Positions 1 to 8,348 of a stretch of 51,095 nucleotides of DNA are shown here, piece by piece. The stretch's first letter is position 1. The number at the start of each line of letters is the position of its first letter. The DNA comes from Vannielia litorea. Lineage in GTDB: Bacteria > Pseudomonadota > Alphaproteobacteria > Rhodobacterales > Rhodobacteraceae. The notes under the pieces were generated by a model, which saw only the letters and a list, made by a program, of their open reading frames with translations, searched no databases and was not told where the DNA came from. Location: assembly GCF_018424695.1 (NCBI RefSeq), contig NZ_QTNQ01000024.1:1-51095 (forward strand), given 5' to 3'. Made by a program: the position numbers and the translations under genes.

Positions 1-172
1 GGGCGGGGCCGTTGGGCGCGGTGGCACGGCGGCGGCCAAACAGGCGCCCCAGAAGGCCGGTGGCCTCTGCAGGCCGATCGCGCGCATCCGTCGCGGTGGC
101 GATGGCCCGCACCACCGCCCGCGGCGCGGCCGCCACCAGCGCAAAGTCCAGCACCGCAAAATCTTCTGCCAT
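1..172 (-). CDS. Hypothetical protein, N-terminal part only (runs off the left edge)
   Basis: A minus-strand frame opens with ATG at 172 and stays open to the window edge, giving 57 residues that begin MAEDFAVLDFALVAAAPRAV. A GGAGGGG ribosome-binding site lies a few bases upstream of the ATG, which is the main reason to accept it. The visible part is alanine-rich and turns basic (a GRLFGRRR stretch) near residue 45. I recognise no family. It is divergent from purC, and the roughly 180 bp between them should hold both promoters. It could be a chance open frame in GC-rich DNA, because only a short piece is visible. Confidence 0.45.
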   Translation of the reverse strand, partial: MAEDFAVLDFALVAAAPRAVVRAIATATDARDRPAEATGLLGRLFGRRRATAPNGPA

Positions 173-260
173 CTCCCCCTCCGGATGCCCGCGTTCTGAG
201 CCAGGCCGACCCTAGCCTCCGGAACACCTGCCGCCAAGGGGCCGCGCCACCGCGCTCTGC

Positions 261-289
261 TTGCGGCGGGCCAGCCCTTGCACTATAGC
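261..289 (+). promoter_or_regulatory. Probable sigma-70-type promoter for purC
   Basis: TTGCGG (261-266) and TATAGC (284-289) are separated by exactly 17 bp and lie about 60 bp before the purC start codon. Both hexamers match the housekeeping consensus at four or so positions. No operator is recognised. Transcription would cover purC and purS. Confidence 0.45.
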
Positions 290-350
290 CCGGCGTGACA
301 TCCGCGGCCCGCGACAGGCGCCGCCACAGCCCGCATCTGGAACGGACCCC

Positions 351-1115
351 ATGGCACGACGCAAGCTGGTTTACGAAGGCAAGGCGAAGATTCTCTACGA
401 GGGCCCCGAGCCGGGCACTCTGGTGCAGTATTTCAAGGACGATGCCACCGCCTTCAACGCCGAGAAGAAGGCCACGATCGAGGGCAAGGGGGTGCTGAAC
501 AACCGGCTCTCCGAGTTCTTCATGACCGGGCTCAACAACATCGGCGTGCCGACGCACTTCCTGAAGCGGCTGAACATGCGCGAGCAGCTCATTCGCTCGG
601 TCGAGATCATCCCGCTGGAGGTGATCGTGCGCAACTTCGCCGCCGGGTCCATGGCCAAGCGGCTGGGGCTGGAAGAGGGCACGCAGCTGCCCCGCCCGAT
701 CATCGAGTTCTCCTACAAGGACGACGCGTTGGGCGATCCGCTGGTGCCCGAGGAATACATCATCGCCTTCGGCTGGGCGACGCAGCAGGATCTCGACGAT
801 ATCGTGGCCCTCGCGCTGCGGGTGAACGACTATCTCAGCGGCGTGATGTATGGCGTGGGTATCAAGCTCATCGACTTCAAGATCGAGATCGGCCGGATCT
901 GGGAGAATGATTTCATGCGGCTCATCGTAGCCGATGAGATCAGCCCCGACAGCTGCCGCCTGTGGGATATCGAGACCGGCCAGAAGCTCGACAAGGACGT
1001 GTTCCGCCGCGATCTGGGCAACCTGACCGACGCCTACACCGAAGTCGCCCGCCGCCTCGGCGTGCTGCCCAATGGCGGCCCGGCGGCCATGGGCAAGCCA
1101 ACACTGATCAACTGA
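351..1115 (+). CDS. purC: Phosphoribosylaminoimidazole-succinocarboxamide synthase (SAICAR synthetase)
   Basis: Cytoplasmic purine biosynthesis enzyme that joins CAIR to aspartate using ATP to make SAICAR. The 254-residue product opens with [19 protein letters not shown], the nucleotide-binding start of the family. It contains the conserved [17 protein letters not shown] segment near residues 85-101 and the substrate-site segment [12 protein letters not shown] near residue 190. The ATG at 351 is preferred to the in-frame start at 261, because the family begins at this ARRK motif and the extra 30 residues look non-coding. purS follows after 11 bp, so the two are almost certainly co-transcribed. 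Confidence 0.97.
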   Translation: MARRKLVYEGKAKILYEGPEPGTLVQYFKDDATAFNAEKKATIEGKGVLNNRLSEFFMTGLNNIGVPTHFLKRLNMREQLIRSVEIIPLEVIVRNFAAGSMAKRLGLEEGTQLPRPIIEFSYKDDALGDPLVPEEYIIAFGWATQQDLDDIVALALRVNDYLSGVMYGVGIKLIDFKIEIGRIWENDFMRLIVADEISPDSCRLWDIETGQKLDKDVFRRDLGNLTDAYTEVARRLGVLPNGGPAAMGKPTLIN

Positions 1116-1126
1116 GGAGAACGCGC

Positions 1127-1354
1127 ATGAAAGTTCGCGTTGACGTGATGCTCAAGCAGGGGGTGCTCGACCCGCAGGGCGAGGCGGTGAAATCGGCGCT
1201 GGGGGCCATGGGCTTCGAGGGCGTCGAAGGCGTGCGCCAGGGCAAGGTGATCGAGCTGGAACTGGCCGAGGGCAGCACCGAGGCCGATGTGAAGGCGATG
1301 TGCGAGAAGCTCCTGGCGAACACGGTGATCGAGAGCTACGCGATCCACATGTAA
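1127..1354 (+). CDS. purS: Phosphoribosylformylglycinamidine synthase, PurS subunit
   Basis: Small structural subunit of the three-part FGAM synthase (PurS, PurQ, PurL). It bridges the PurQ glutaminase and the PurL synthetase so that ammonia can be channelled. The product is 75 residues, the usual length, starting MKVRVDVMLKQGVLDPQGEA, with the conserved VRQGKVIELEL strand near residues 37-47 and NTVIESYAIHM at the C-terminus. An AGGAGA ribosome-binding site precedes the ATG. It is closely linked to purC, but purQ, its usual neighbour, is displaced 4.4 kb downstream. Confidence 0.96.
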   Translation: MKVRVDVMLKQGVLDPQGEAVKSALGAMGFEGVEGVRQGKVIELELAEGSTEADVKAMCEKLLANTVIESYAIHM

Positions 1355-1360
1355 CATGAG

Positions 1361-1432
1361 CGCCGGGGCTGCTCATCGGCCCTTGCGGTCCTCTTCGCAG
1401 CTGCGATGAGGGGCCGGGAGGGCCGAAGAGCT
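1361..1432 (+). repeat. Intergenic structured repeat, copy 1 (after purS)
   Basis: This segment aligns closely with 6423-6496, including the identical core CTCTTCGCAGCTGCGATGAG. It holds two inverted repeats whose arms interleave. CTCATCG (1372-1378) pairs with CGATGAG (1404-1410), and CTCTTCG (1391-1397) pairs with CGAAGAG (1424-1430). A perfect palindrome CGCAGCTGCG (1396-1405) lies in the middle. The stems cannot form as ordinary nested hairpins, so the RNA would either switch between them or form a pseudoknot. It starts 6 bp after the purS stop. There is no T-run, so it is not a typical terminator. Confidence 0.8.
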
Positions 1433-1474
1433 GCCCACTGGACGCGCGCTGCGTCAGGGGACAAACTCCACCTC

Positions 1475-1966
1475 ATGTCTGACGCTTTCCTGATGCGCAC
1501 CCGCTATGACGGGGTCCGTGAAATCTCTGGCCGGATGTGGCTTCTGGTCTGGTGCCTTCCTGTGCTCTTGCTGGGGGCGGCGTTTTTCTTTGCCGTCGAA
1601 GCGCTCTTCGCGCCCATGGGCATGGCGGAGGCCGAGGGGGAGGTGGTGGAACTGCGCGCCTACGAGGGATGGTCGCCGCTCGAAGGGGAGGTGACCAACT
1701 ACGCCCCCGTCTTCCGCTACACCCGCTCCGATGGCCGCGAGGTGCGCGCCAGTGCGGGGATGTCGCATTCGGCCTGGAACTTTCCCGTCGGATCCTCCCG
1801 CACCATCCTCTATGACCCGGACACCAACGGCGATGTCCGCATCCCCGGCCCGTGGACCTGGATCATCCCCGGCGCGCTTGCCGTGCTCGGGCTGGGCACC
1901 GCGCTGCCCGCCGCGTTTGCCAGCCTTCTGCTCCTGCGCTGGCGCCGCCGGGGGGCGCAGTCCTGA
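1475..1966 (+). CDS. DUF3592-type membrane protein
   Basis: A 163-residue inner-membrane protein. One transmembrane segment lies near residues 21-42 (MWLLVWCLPVLLLGAAFFFA) and another near 128-155, with a soluble domain between them. That domain (EGEVVELRAYEG...PVFRYTRSDGREV...VLYDP-like ILYDPDTNGDVRI) has the layout of DUF3592 proteins, whose function is unknown. ATG 1475 (MSDAFLMRTRYD) was chosen over the upstream start at 1406, because the upstream part overlaps the intergenic repeat; ATG 1493 is also possible. It is followed by the CHAT gene after 78 bp. Confidence 0.7.
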   Translation: MSDAFLMRTRYDGVREISGRMWLLVWCLPVLLLGAAFFFAVEALFAPMGMAEAEGEVVELRAYEGWSPLEGEVTNYAPVFRYTRSDGREVRASAGMSHSAWNFPVGSSRTILYDPDTNGDVRIPGPWTWIIPGALAVLGLGTALPAAFASLLLLRWRRRGAQS

Positions 1967-2044
1967 GCAGCCCGCCGTATTTGGCCCTTTGCCCGGTGGC
2001 GCGCATCGCCTAACCTTTCGCTGCGTCAATTTTAGTGCCTGCCC

Positions 2045-4636
2045 ATGCGTCTTCTTTTCGCTCTTCTGACCCTCCTCTGGGTCGCACAGCCCGCTGCCGT
2101 TGCGGCGCAGGAGCCACAGGGCTTCGACTTTCCGCATCTTCCCGGTGCGGCGCAGGAATTTTACGAAACCGCCAGGACGGGCGAGCCGACGGCGGCCTAT
2201 AACTACGTTCTGCCCCTCCTGGCCGCGCCCGACCTGACGGATGCCGAGCGCCGGCAGATCCTTGGCTACCTTCGGGTTGCCTATGACGGCTATGATGTCG
2301 ACGATCCGACGGGGGCCCATTATGCCGCCATGGCGGCAGGTCTTCTGACCAATATGTACTCGGCCCTGGCCGAGCACGGGCAGGCCCTGGCCTGGGCGAA
2401 CGCCTGCATCGGCCTGATCGGGGACCGCTGGGAGGAACAGGCCGTCAACCTCACGCTGGGGGCCTGCGTTGAAAACGCCGCCATGGCCTTCAACGAGCTG
2501 TCCAGCTACGCCCAGGCGATCGAATACGCGGGCCTTGCGCGGCAGGTCTACCGGCTGTTCATCGAGCAGGAGCCGGAGCGGGAGTTTTACGTGGCCAACA
2601 CGCTGATGCTGGAAGCCAATGCGCTGGACGGGCTCAAGCGGCACCGGGAGGCCATTGGGCTGAACGAGGATGCTCTGGAGATCTACGAGCGCGTGGCCGG
2701 GCCCGAAAGCGTGGCGGTGGCGAACATCACCGCCAATATCGGCGCCTCCTATTGGTATCTGAAAGAGCTGGAGCCCGCGCGCGCCTGGTCGATGCGGGCG
2801 CTGCCGCTGATCGACAAGCATTGGGGGCCGCACAGCTACGGTGCCTCGGTGGTGCGGGTGAACCTCGGGCTCATCGCCTTCGACCTCGGGCGGCAGGAGG
2901 AGGCGATGAAGCGCGCGGTCGAGATACTGCCCTACATCGCCGCGAACCCGAAGTCCTCGCTGAACAACCAGCGCTGGACCTTCGAGTTGATGCGCAACAT
3001 CTTCGCCGCCCGGGGGCAGCGCGAGAAGGCGATCCTGTTCGGCAAGATGGCGGTGAATGCGCAGCAGGAGATCCGCGCGCTGAACCAGGGGCTTTCGGAG
3101 GAAGACACCGAGGGCCTGCGTGCCGAGTGGGGCCGACTTTATCGCGATCTTGCGGACCTGATGATCGAGGAGGGTCGGTTTTCCGAGGCGCAGGCGGTGC
3201 TGAACATGGAGAAGGAGCAGGAGGCCTTTGAGTTCCTGCAACGCGACGGCGAGGCCGATCTGCGCGACACGGTGGCGGTGCTGACCGATGCCGAGAAGAG
3301 CGACGCCGAGAAGCTGGCCGAACTGGCGTTGCGCCCGGTCGAGGCCCGCGCGGCCTGGGAGGCGCTTTCGGTGCGGCTCGATGCGGGCGAGGCGACGGCG
3401 GAGGAGGAAGAGCAGCTGTTCCTGCTGGAAGATGCCATGGCCGAGGCTGAGGCCGCCTTTGAGGCCGAGGTGGGGGCCTTTCTGGCGGAGGTGGAGGAGG
3501 TTCGGCGCGAGGGCTTTGCCGCCCGGTTCGATGCCACCGGCGCCTACCAGGCCATTCTGGAGGCCCGGGAACGTCCCTCTGCGATCTTGCAACTGGCGAT
3601 GCTGGAAGAGGCCACGCACCTGTTTCTGACGCTGCCGGGTGCCACCGTGCATGAGAAGGTGGAGATCCCGCGCGCGGAGATGCGGCGGATGGTGTTTGAC
3701 ACGCTTCAGGCCATCGAGGCGCGCAGTCCGGAGGCCGAGGCGCATTTGCAGGGGCTGTATGAGGTGCTGTTCGCGCCCATCCGCGGCGCGCTGCGCACGG
3801 CGGGCACCGAGGTTGTGATGATCAACGCCGACGGGGTGCTGCGCTACGTGCCTTTCGCGGCGCTGCACGATGGCGAGCGCTATCTGGTGGAGGACTACGC
3901 CTTCGCGCTCTACGTTGCCGCGGTGCAGACCCAATTCGCCCGCGCGCCGCGTGCGCCGGAAAGTGCGGCGGGCTTTGGGGTGACGCAGGCGCATGAGGGC
4001 TTCTCGGCGCTGCCCGGCGTGGCGGCCGAGATCGAGGCGCTGTTCACGGCGGATGATGGCGAGGGCGTTCTGGCGGGGCAGACCCTTCTGGACAGCGCGT
4101 TTGACACCCGCGCCCTGCGCCGCACCCTGCGCAACCCGCCCGAGCTTCTGCACATCGCCTCCCATTTTGCGCTGCGGCCCGGGCAGGACGACGACAGCTT
4201 TCTGCTGCTGGGTGACGGCACGCGGCTGCCGCTCTCGGAGCTGCGGACCAGCAAGTTTCGCATGACGGGGGTGGACCTGCTCACCCTCTCGGCCTGCCAG
4301 ACGGCGCGGGGTGGCGACGGCTCGGAGATCGACGGCTTTGGCGCGGCGGCGCTGATGGGGGGCGCGAGCGCGGTGCTCGCCTCGCTCTGGCCGGTCGCCG
4401 ATGCGGCGACACCGGTGCTGATGGGAGACTTCTACGCCGGGCTCTACGTGCGCGGCGAAGACAAGGCCGAGGCGCTGCGCCGGGCGCAGATTGCCATGCT
4501 GCGTGGCGGTGGCGCGGGGCAGGGCGGCAACCGTGCCGCGACCGCCCTGAAAGCGGGCGGTGTGGAGGGCGCGGTGGATGACTTCGCCCATCCTTACTTC
4601 TGGTCGGCCTTCGTGCTCATGGGCAACTGGCTTTGA
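2045..4636 (+). CDS. Exported TPR-CHAT domain protein (caspase-like peptidase family)
   Basis: The 863-residue product has a Sec signal peptide (hydrophobic residues 3-21, probable cleavage near AAVAA). A helical repeat region of TPR type spans about residues 30-350, a long acidic glutamate-rich helical stretch spans 390-510, and a C-terminal CHAT domain lies at about 570-863. The expected caspase-fold catalytic pair is present: His707 in LLHIASHF and Cys751 in LLTLSACQTARGG, followed by the conserved GFGAAALMGGASAVLASLWPV segment. CHAT proteins are cysteine peptidases or peptidase-like partners. The exported location suggests a periplasmic or outer-membrane role. Its substrate is unknown. 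No gasdermin-like or Cas neighbour is present. Confidence 0.88.
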   Translation: MRLLFALLTLLWVAQPAAVAAQEPQGFDFPHLPGAAQEFYETARTGEPTAAYNYVLPLLAAPDLTDAERRQILGYLRVAYDGYDVDDPTGAHYAAMAAGLLTNMYSALAEHGQALAWANACIGLIGDRWEEQAVNLTLGACVENAAMAFNELSSYAQAIEYAGLARQVYRLFIEQEPEREFYVANTLMLEANALDGLKRHREAIGLNEDALEIYERVAGPESVAVANITANIGASYWYLKELEPARAWSMRALPLIDKHWGPHSYGASVVRVNLGLIAFDLGRQEEAMKRAVEILPYIAANPKSSLNNQRWTFELMRNIFAARGQREKAILFGKMAVNAQQEIRALNQGLSEEDTEGLRAEWGRLYRDLADLMIEEGRFSEAQAVLNMEKEQEAFEFLQRDGEADLRDTVAVLTDAEKSDAEKLAELALRPVEARAAWEALSVRLDAGEATAEEEEQLFLLEDAMAEAEAAFEAEVGAFLAEVEEVRREGFAARFDATGAYQAILEARERPSAILQLAMLEEATHLFLTLPGATVHEKVEIPRAEMRRMVFDTLQAIEARSPEAEAHLQGLYEVLFAPIRGALRTAGTEVVMINADGVLRYVPFAALHDGERYLVEDYAFALYVAAVQTQFARAPRAPESAAGFGVTQAHEGFSALPGVAAEIEALFTADDGEGVLAGQTLLDSAFDTRALRRTLRNPPELLHIASHFALRPGQDDDSFLLLGDGTRLPLSELRTSKFRMTGVDLLTLSACQTARGGDGSEIDGFGAAALMGGASAVLASLWPVADAATPVLMGDFYAGLYVRGEDKAEALRRAQIAMLRGGGAGQGGNRAATALKAGGVEGAVDDFAHPYFWSAFVLMGNWL

Positions 4637-4687
4637 CCGGCGATCCGGGCTAAGGCAGCGTAATCCGCTCAAAGGATAGGATTCGTT

Positions 4688-5731
4688 ATGAAGGCCGCCA
4701 TACTCACAGAGTTCCGCGCCGCGCTGGCCATCGAGAGCCTGCCGGAGCCGGAGTGCCCGCCGGATGGCGTGGTGCTGGAGGTTCTGGCCAGTGGCATCTG
4801 CCGGTCTGACTGGCATGTGTGGACGGGGGCGGACCCGGATGTGAGCCTGCCGCATGTGCCGGGCCATGAGTTCTGCGGTGTGATCCGCGAGGTGGGGCAG
4901 GGCGTGAGCCGCTGGAAGGCGGGCGACCGGGTGATTGCGCCTTTCATCCTTGCCTGTGGCGGCTGCCCCGATTGCCAGAGCGGAAACCAGACGATCTGCG
5001 CCAGGCAGGTGCTGCCGGGCTTTACCCAGGCGGGCAGCTTTGCCGAGCGCATCGCCGTGCCGCGCGCCGATGTGAACCTCGCGGCCCTGCCCGAGGGGAT
5101 GGACCCGGCGCTGGCAGCGTCGCTCGGGTGCCGCGCGACCACGGCATGGCACGGGCTCACCGGCCGCGCGGCGCTGAAGGCGGGTGAATGGCTCGCCGTC
5201 TGGGGCTCTGGTGGCGTCGGGCTTTCGGCGATGATGATCGCGCGGGCGCTTGGCGCGCGGGTAGTCATGGTGGATGTCGTCGAGGAGAAGCTCGCCCATG
5301 CCAAAGCCCTCGGGGCCGATGAGGTGGTGAATGCCGCTGCAGGCGACCCGGTGGAGGCGGTGCGCGAGATCACCAAGGGCGGGGCCGATCTGGCGCTTGA
5401 GGCGCTCGGTATCGGGCAGACTACGGCCAACGCTTTGAAGTGTCTGCGCAAACTGGGCCGGATGGTGCAGATCGGCATGCCTGCGGGCGACCATGTGAAC
5501 ATGACCCTGCCGTGGGATGCCGTCTACTCAGGCCAGCTTGCGATTTACGGCACGCGCGGCATGCCCGCGTGGCGTTACCCTTCGCTGCTCTCGCTGATCG
5601 AGAGCGGCCAACTCGATCTTTCGCCGCTCATCGCCCGCCGCGTGGCCCTCTCAGACGCCAGCGCCGAGCTTGCCCTCTTCGACGGTGCCGCCCCTCCCGG
5701 CGTTGCCGTCATCACCGATTTCACCCGCTGA
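4688..5731 (+). CDS. Zinc-dependent alcohol dehydrogenase (medium-chain dehydrogenase/reductase)
   Basis: The 347-residue NAD(P)-dependent oxidoreductase has catalytic zinc ligands Cys38 (GICRSDWH), His60 and Glu61 (PGHEFCG). The structural zinc cluster Cys90, Cys93, Cys96 and Cys104 (ACGGCPDCQSGNQTIC) is complete. The Rossmann motif GSGGVGLSAMM lies near residue 177, and an acidic residue at the end of the second strand (VMVDVVEEK) favours NAD over NADP. The alcohol or aldehyde substrate cannot be deduced. It lies 15 bp before purQ and may share its transcript, although no biochemical link to purines is apparent. Confidence 0.9.
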   Translation: MKAAILTEFRAALAIESLPEPECPPDGVVLEVLASGICRSDWHVWTGADPDVSLPHVPGHEFCGVIREVGQGVSRWKAGDRVIAPFILACGGCPDCQSGNQTICARQVLPGFTQAGSFAERIAVPRADVNLAALPEGMDPALAASLGCRATTAWHGLTGRAALKAGEWLAVWGSGGVGLSAMMIARALGARVVMVDVVEEKLAHAKALGADEVVNAAAGDPVEAVREITKGGADLALEALGIGQTTANALKCLRKLGRMVQIGMPAGDHVNMTLPWDAVYSGQLAIYGTRGMPAWRYPSLLSLIESGQLDLSPLIARRVALSDASAELALFDGAAPPGVAVITDFTR

Positions 5732-5746
5732 CGCAGGAGACAGCCC

Positions 5747-6415
5747 ATGAAAGCCGCCGTCATCACCTTTCCCGGCTCCAATTGCGACCGAGACCTTGCC
5801 GTGGCCTTCGAGCAGGCCGGCTTCGATGTTGCGCGGGTCTGGCACAAGGACACTGCGCTGCCCAGCGGGGTGGACGTGGTGGGCATCCCCGGCGGCTTCT
5901 CCTTTGGCGACTACCTGCGCTGCGGCGCGATTGCGGCCAACTCGCCGATCTGCCGGTCGGTTGTGGCCCATGCCGAGGCGGGCGGCTTCGTGCTGGGCAT
6001 CTGCAACGGCTTCCAGGTGCTCTGCGAAACCGGGCTGCTGCCGGGCGTGCTGATGCGCAATGCCGGGCTCAAGTTCGTCTGCCGCAACGTCGGGCTGACG
6101 GTGGCCAGCGCCGAGAGCGCCTTCACCTCGGGCTATGCGCAAGGCGACGCGCTGGTGGTGCCGGTCGCGCATCATGACGGCAACTACAACGTCGATGCCG
6201 AGGGCCTCGCGGCGCTGGAAGCCGAGGGGCGGGTGGCCTTCCGCTACACCGACAACCCCAATGGCTCTATGGGGGATATCGCGGGGGTTCTCTCGGAGAA
6301 TCGCCGGGTGCTGGGCATGATGCCCCACCCCGAGCGGGCGGTGGATGCGCAGCACGGCGGCACCGATGGTGCGGCGATGTTCAAAGGGCTGGCCGAGGCG
6401 CTGGTTTCGGCCTGA
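5747..6415 (+). CDS. purQ: Phosphoribosylformylglycinamidine synthase, glutaminase subunit PurQ
   Basis: Class I glutamine amidotransferase that supplies ammonia to PurL for FGAM synthesis. The 222-residue product has the oxyanion segment [18 protein letters not shown], nucleophile Cys86 in GICNGFQVL, and the other triad members His194 and Glu196 in MMPHPER. An AGGAGA ribosome-binding site precedes the ATG at 5747. It works with PurS encoded at 1127. The two genes are separated here by three unrelated genes, while purL is not in the window. Confidence 0.97.
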   Translation: MKAAVITFPGSNCDRDLAVAFEQAGFDVARVWHKDTALPSGVDVVGIPGGFSFGDYLRCGAIAANSPICRSVVAHAEAGGFVLGICNGFQVLCETGLLPGVLMRNAGLKFVCRNVGLTVASAESAFTSGYAQGDALVVPVAHHDGNYNVDAEGLAALEAEGRVAFRYTDNPNGSMGDIAGVLSENRRVLGMMPHPERAVDAQHGGTDGAAMFKGLAEALVSA

Positions 6416-6422
6416 GCTGGCG

Positions 6423-6523
6423 CGCCGGGGGCAGCTCATCAGCCCTTTCAGGCCCTCTTCGCAGCTGCGATGAGCCGCCGAAGGCGCCGAAGAGCGGCCT
6501 GCGGATTGGCTCACCTCTTCGGC
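6423..6523 (+). repeat. Intergenic structured repeat, copy 2 (after purQ)
   Basis: Second copy of the element at 1361-1432, again starting just after a purine-gene stop codon. It has the same interleaved arms: CTCATC (6435-6440) with GATGAG (6469-6474), and CTCTTCG (6455-6461) with CGAAGAG (6488-6494). An additional competitor is found here: GCCGAAGAG (6486-6494) can form a perfect 9-bp stem with CTCTTCGGC (6515-6523). The most similar part is 6423-6496. Differences between the copies lie mostly outside the stems. Confidence 0.8.
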
Positions 6524-6576
6524 ACCGGAGCCGTGATATGCTTTCCCAAACCCGCGCCAGGGCCTAAACTCGCGCC

Positions 6577-8328
6577 ATGACAGAAGAGGCCTCCAAGCGG
6601 CGCGGGGTGCGCCGGACGCTCTTGCGGCTGGGCTGGGTGGTGATCCTTGCCCTGGCCGTGGTGACCGTTTGGCTGACCAACCACTATCTCACCCAGCGCT
6701 TCACCGAGACCACCCGCAACCAGGCCGAGCTGCGTCAGGCGCTGTACGCGGGCAACATCATCACCGAGTTGCAGCGCAGCCAGGTGGTGCCGCTGCTGCT
6801 CTCGCGTGACCCGTCCCTGATCGGCGCGCTGAACACCTCCGACTTTCTGACAACCTCGCAGCGGCTTATCGAGTTTCGTGACGAGATCGGCGCCAAGTCG
6901 ATCGTCATGCTCGACACCTCGGGCCGGGCCGTTGCCGCGACCGACCGGAACCAGCTGGGCGCCAACCACCGCACCGAGCCGCATTTCGTGGAGGCGCAGC
7001 GGGCCGATACCACGGTGTTCACCCTGCATTTGCAGGAAAACAACGCCATGGAGTTCGCCTACTCCCGCACGATCCGGCACGACAACAAGGGCGTGGGCGT
7101 GATCGTGGTGGAGGTCGATCTTGCCAAGTTCGAGCGCCAGTGGTCGGGCATTTCCGATGCCGTGCTGGTGACGGATTCGACCGGCCAGGTGATCCTTTCG
7201 ACCGAGCCGCGCTGGCGCGGCCACCAGATTGACGAGGCGCTGGCCGAGCAGGATGCGCCCTCGGCGATCGAACGGGCCATCGAGGCCACCGCCGACTGGA
7301 GCTTCATCCCGCCCGATGCCTACCTCTTCGGAGAGGCGGTGATGCGCACGGACGGGCGCATCCCGTTCCAGGGCTGGCGGATGACCTCCTTCACCGCCTA
7401 CAGCTCGGTGCGCGAGCGGGTGAACGGGGTGCTGGCGCTGGAGATCATGGGCTTCGCCCTGCTGCTTGCCGGTTCGTTCTGGTGGCTGTCACGCAAGGCC
7501 CGCTCGGAGCGGCGCGTGGCGCTGCGCGAGTCGGCAGAACTTCGCCAGTTGAACCTGCGCCTGCAGCGGGAAATCGCCGAGCGCGAGAAGGCCGAACGCA
7601 GCCTTGAAGTGGCCGAGCAGACGCTTGCGCAAAGCTCCAAGCTGGCGGCGCTCGGCGAGATGTCGGCCGCTGTCAGCCACGAGCTGAACCAGCCGCTGGC
7701 GGCGATGCGCACCTATCTCGCAGGGGCCAAGCTGCTGCTGCAACGCAAGCGACCCGAGGAGGCGCTTTCCAGCTTCCAGCGGATCGACGACCTGATTGGC
7801 CGGATGGGGGCGATCACCCGCCAGCTCAAGAGCTATGCCCGCAAGGGTGACGTGGCTTTCGAGCCCTTTGATCTAAGGGATGCGGTGAGCACCGCGCTTT
7901 CGATGATGGAGCCGCAATTGCGTGCCCGCCACGTTGCGATCGCACGCAGCCTTCCGAACGCGCCGGTGATGATCCGGGCCGACAGGCTGCGGGTGGAGCA
8001 GGTGCTCGTCAACCTCTTCCGGAATGCGCTGGACGCCACGCGCGATGTTGAAGAGCCCTCGCTTGAGCTGATCCTTGCCACCGGCGACACCGCCACGCTC
8101 ACCCTGCGTGACAACGGGCACGGAATCGAGGATCTCGATCATCTGTTCGAGCCCTTCTACACCACCAAGGCGCCGGGCGATGGCGTCGGTCTGGGGCTTG
8201 CCATCTCCTCGGGGATCATCAACGAGTTGGGCGGGCGTCTCACCGCTCGGAACGGAAGGGCAGGCGGCGCCGTTTTCGAGTTACAATTGCCCATGCTGCA
8301 CCAAGACAGCGCCACGGCAGCGGAATAG
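6577..8328 (+). CDS. dctB: DctB-like C4-dicarboxylate sensor histidine kinase
   Basis: A 583-residue membrane kinase. The first transmembrane helix is at about residues 17-34 and the second near 288-306 (VLALEIMGFALLLAGSFWWL). The periplasmic sensor between them is of double-PAS/Cache type and contains the DctB-like strand LDTSGRAVAATDRNQLGANH. A coiled-coil follows. The phosphoacceptor is His368 in GEMSAAVSHELNQPLAAMRTY, the DctB/FixL-type H-box. The N, G1 and G2 boxes of the ATPase domain come last (GVGLGLAIS near 543). The partner regulator starts 20 bp downstream. No TRAP transporter (dctPQM) is in the window, so the signal and targets are inferred only from similarity. Confidence 0.87.
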   Translation: MTEEASKRRGVRRTLLRLGWVVILALAVVTVWLTNHYLTQRFTETTRNQAELRQALYAGNIITELQRSQVVPLLLSRDPSLIGALNTSDFLTTSQRLIEFRDEIGAKSIVMLDTSGRAVAATDRNQLGANHRTEPHFVEAQRADTTVFTLHLQENNAMEFAYSRTIRHDNKGVGVIVVEVDLAKFERQWSGISDAVLVTDSTGQVILSTEPRWRGHQIDEALAEQDAPSAIERAIEATADWSFIPPDAYLFGEAVMRTDGRIPFQGWRMTSFTAYSSVRERVNGVLALEIMGFALLLAGSFWWLSRKARSERRVALRESAELRQLNLRLQREIAEREKAERSLEVAEQTLAQSSKLAALGEMSAAVSHELNQPLAAMRTYLAGAKLLLQRKRPEEALSSFQRIDDLIGRMGAITRQLKSYARKGDVAFEPFDLRDAVSTALSMMEPQLRARHVAIARSLPNAPVMIRADRLRVEQVLVNLFRNALDATRDVEEPSLELILATGDTATLTLRDNGHGIEDLDHLFEPFYTTKAPGDGVGLGLAISSGIINELGGRLTARNGRAGGAVFELQLPMLHQDSATAAE

Positions 8329-8348
8329 AGCAGGACACCAGCAACAAC

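Noticed and set aside
1454..5494. A 1346-codon open frame on the minus strand opposite the CHAT and dehydrogenase genes
   Set aside because: It is an antisense shadow caused by GC-rich codon positions. Its translation is rich in Arg, His, Gly and Gln with no domain, while the plus-strand genes have clear motifs.
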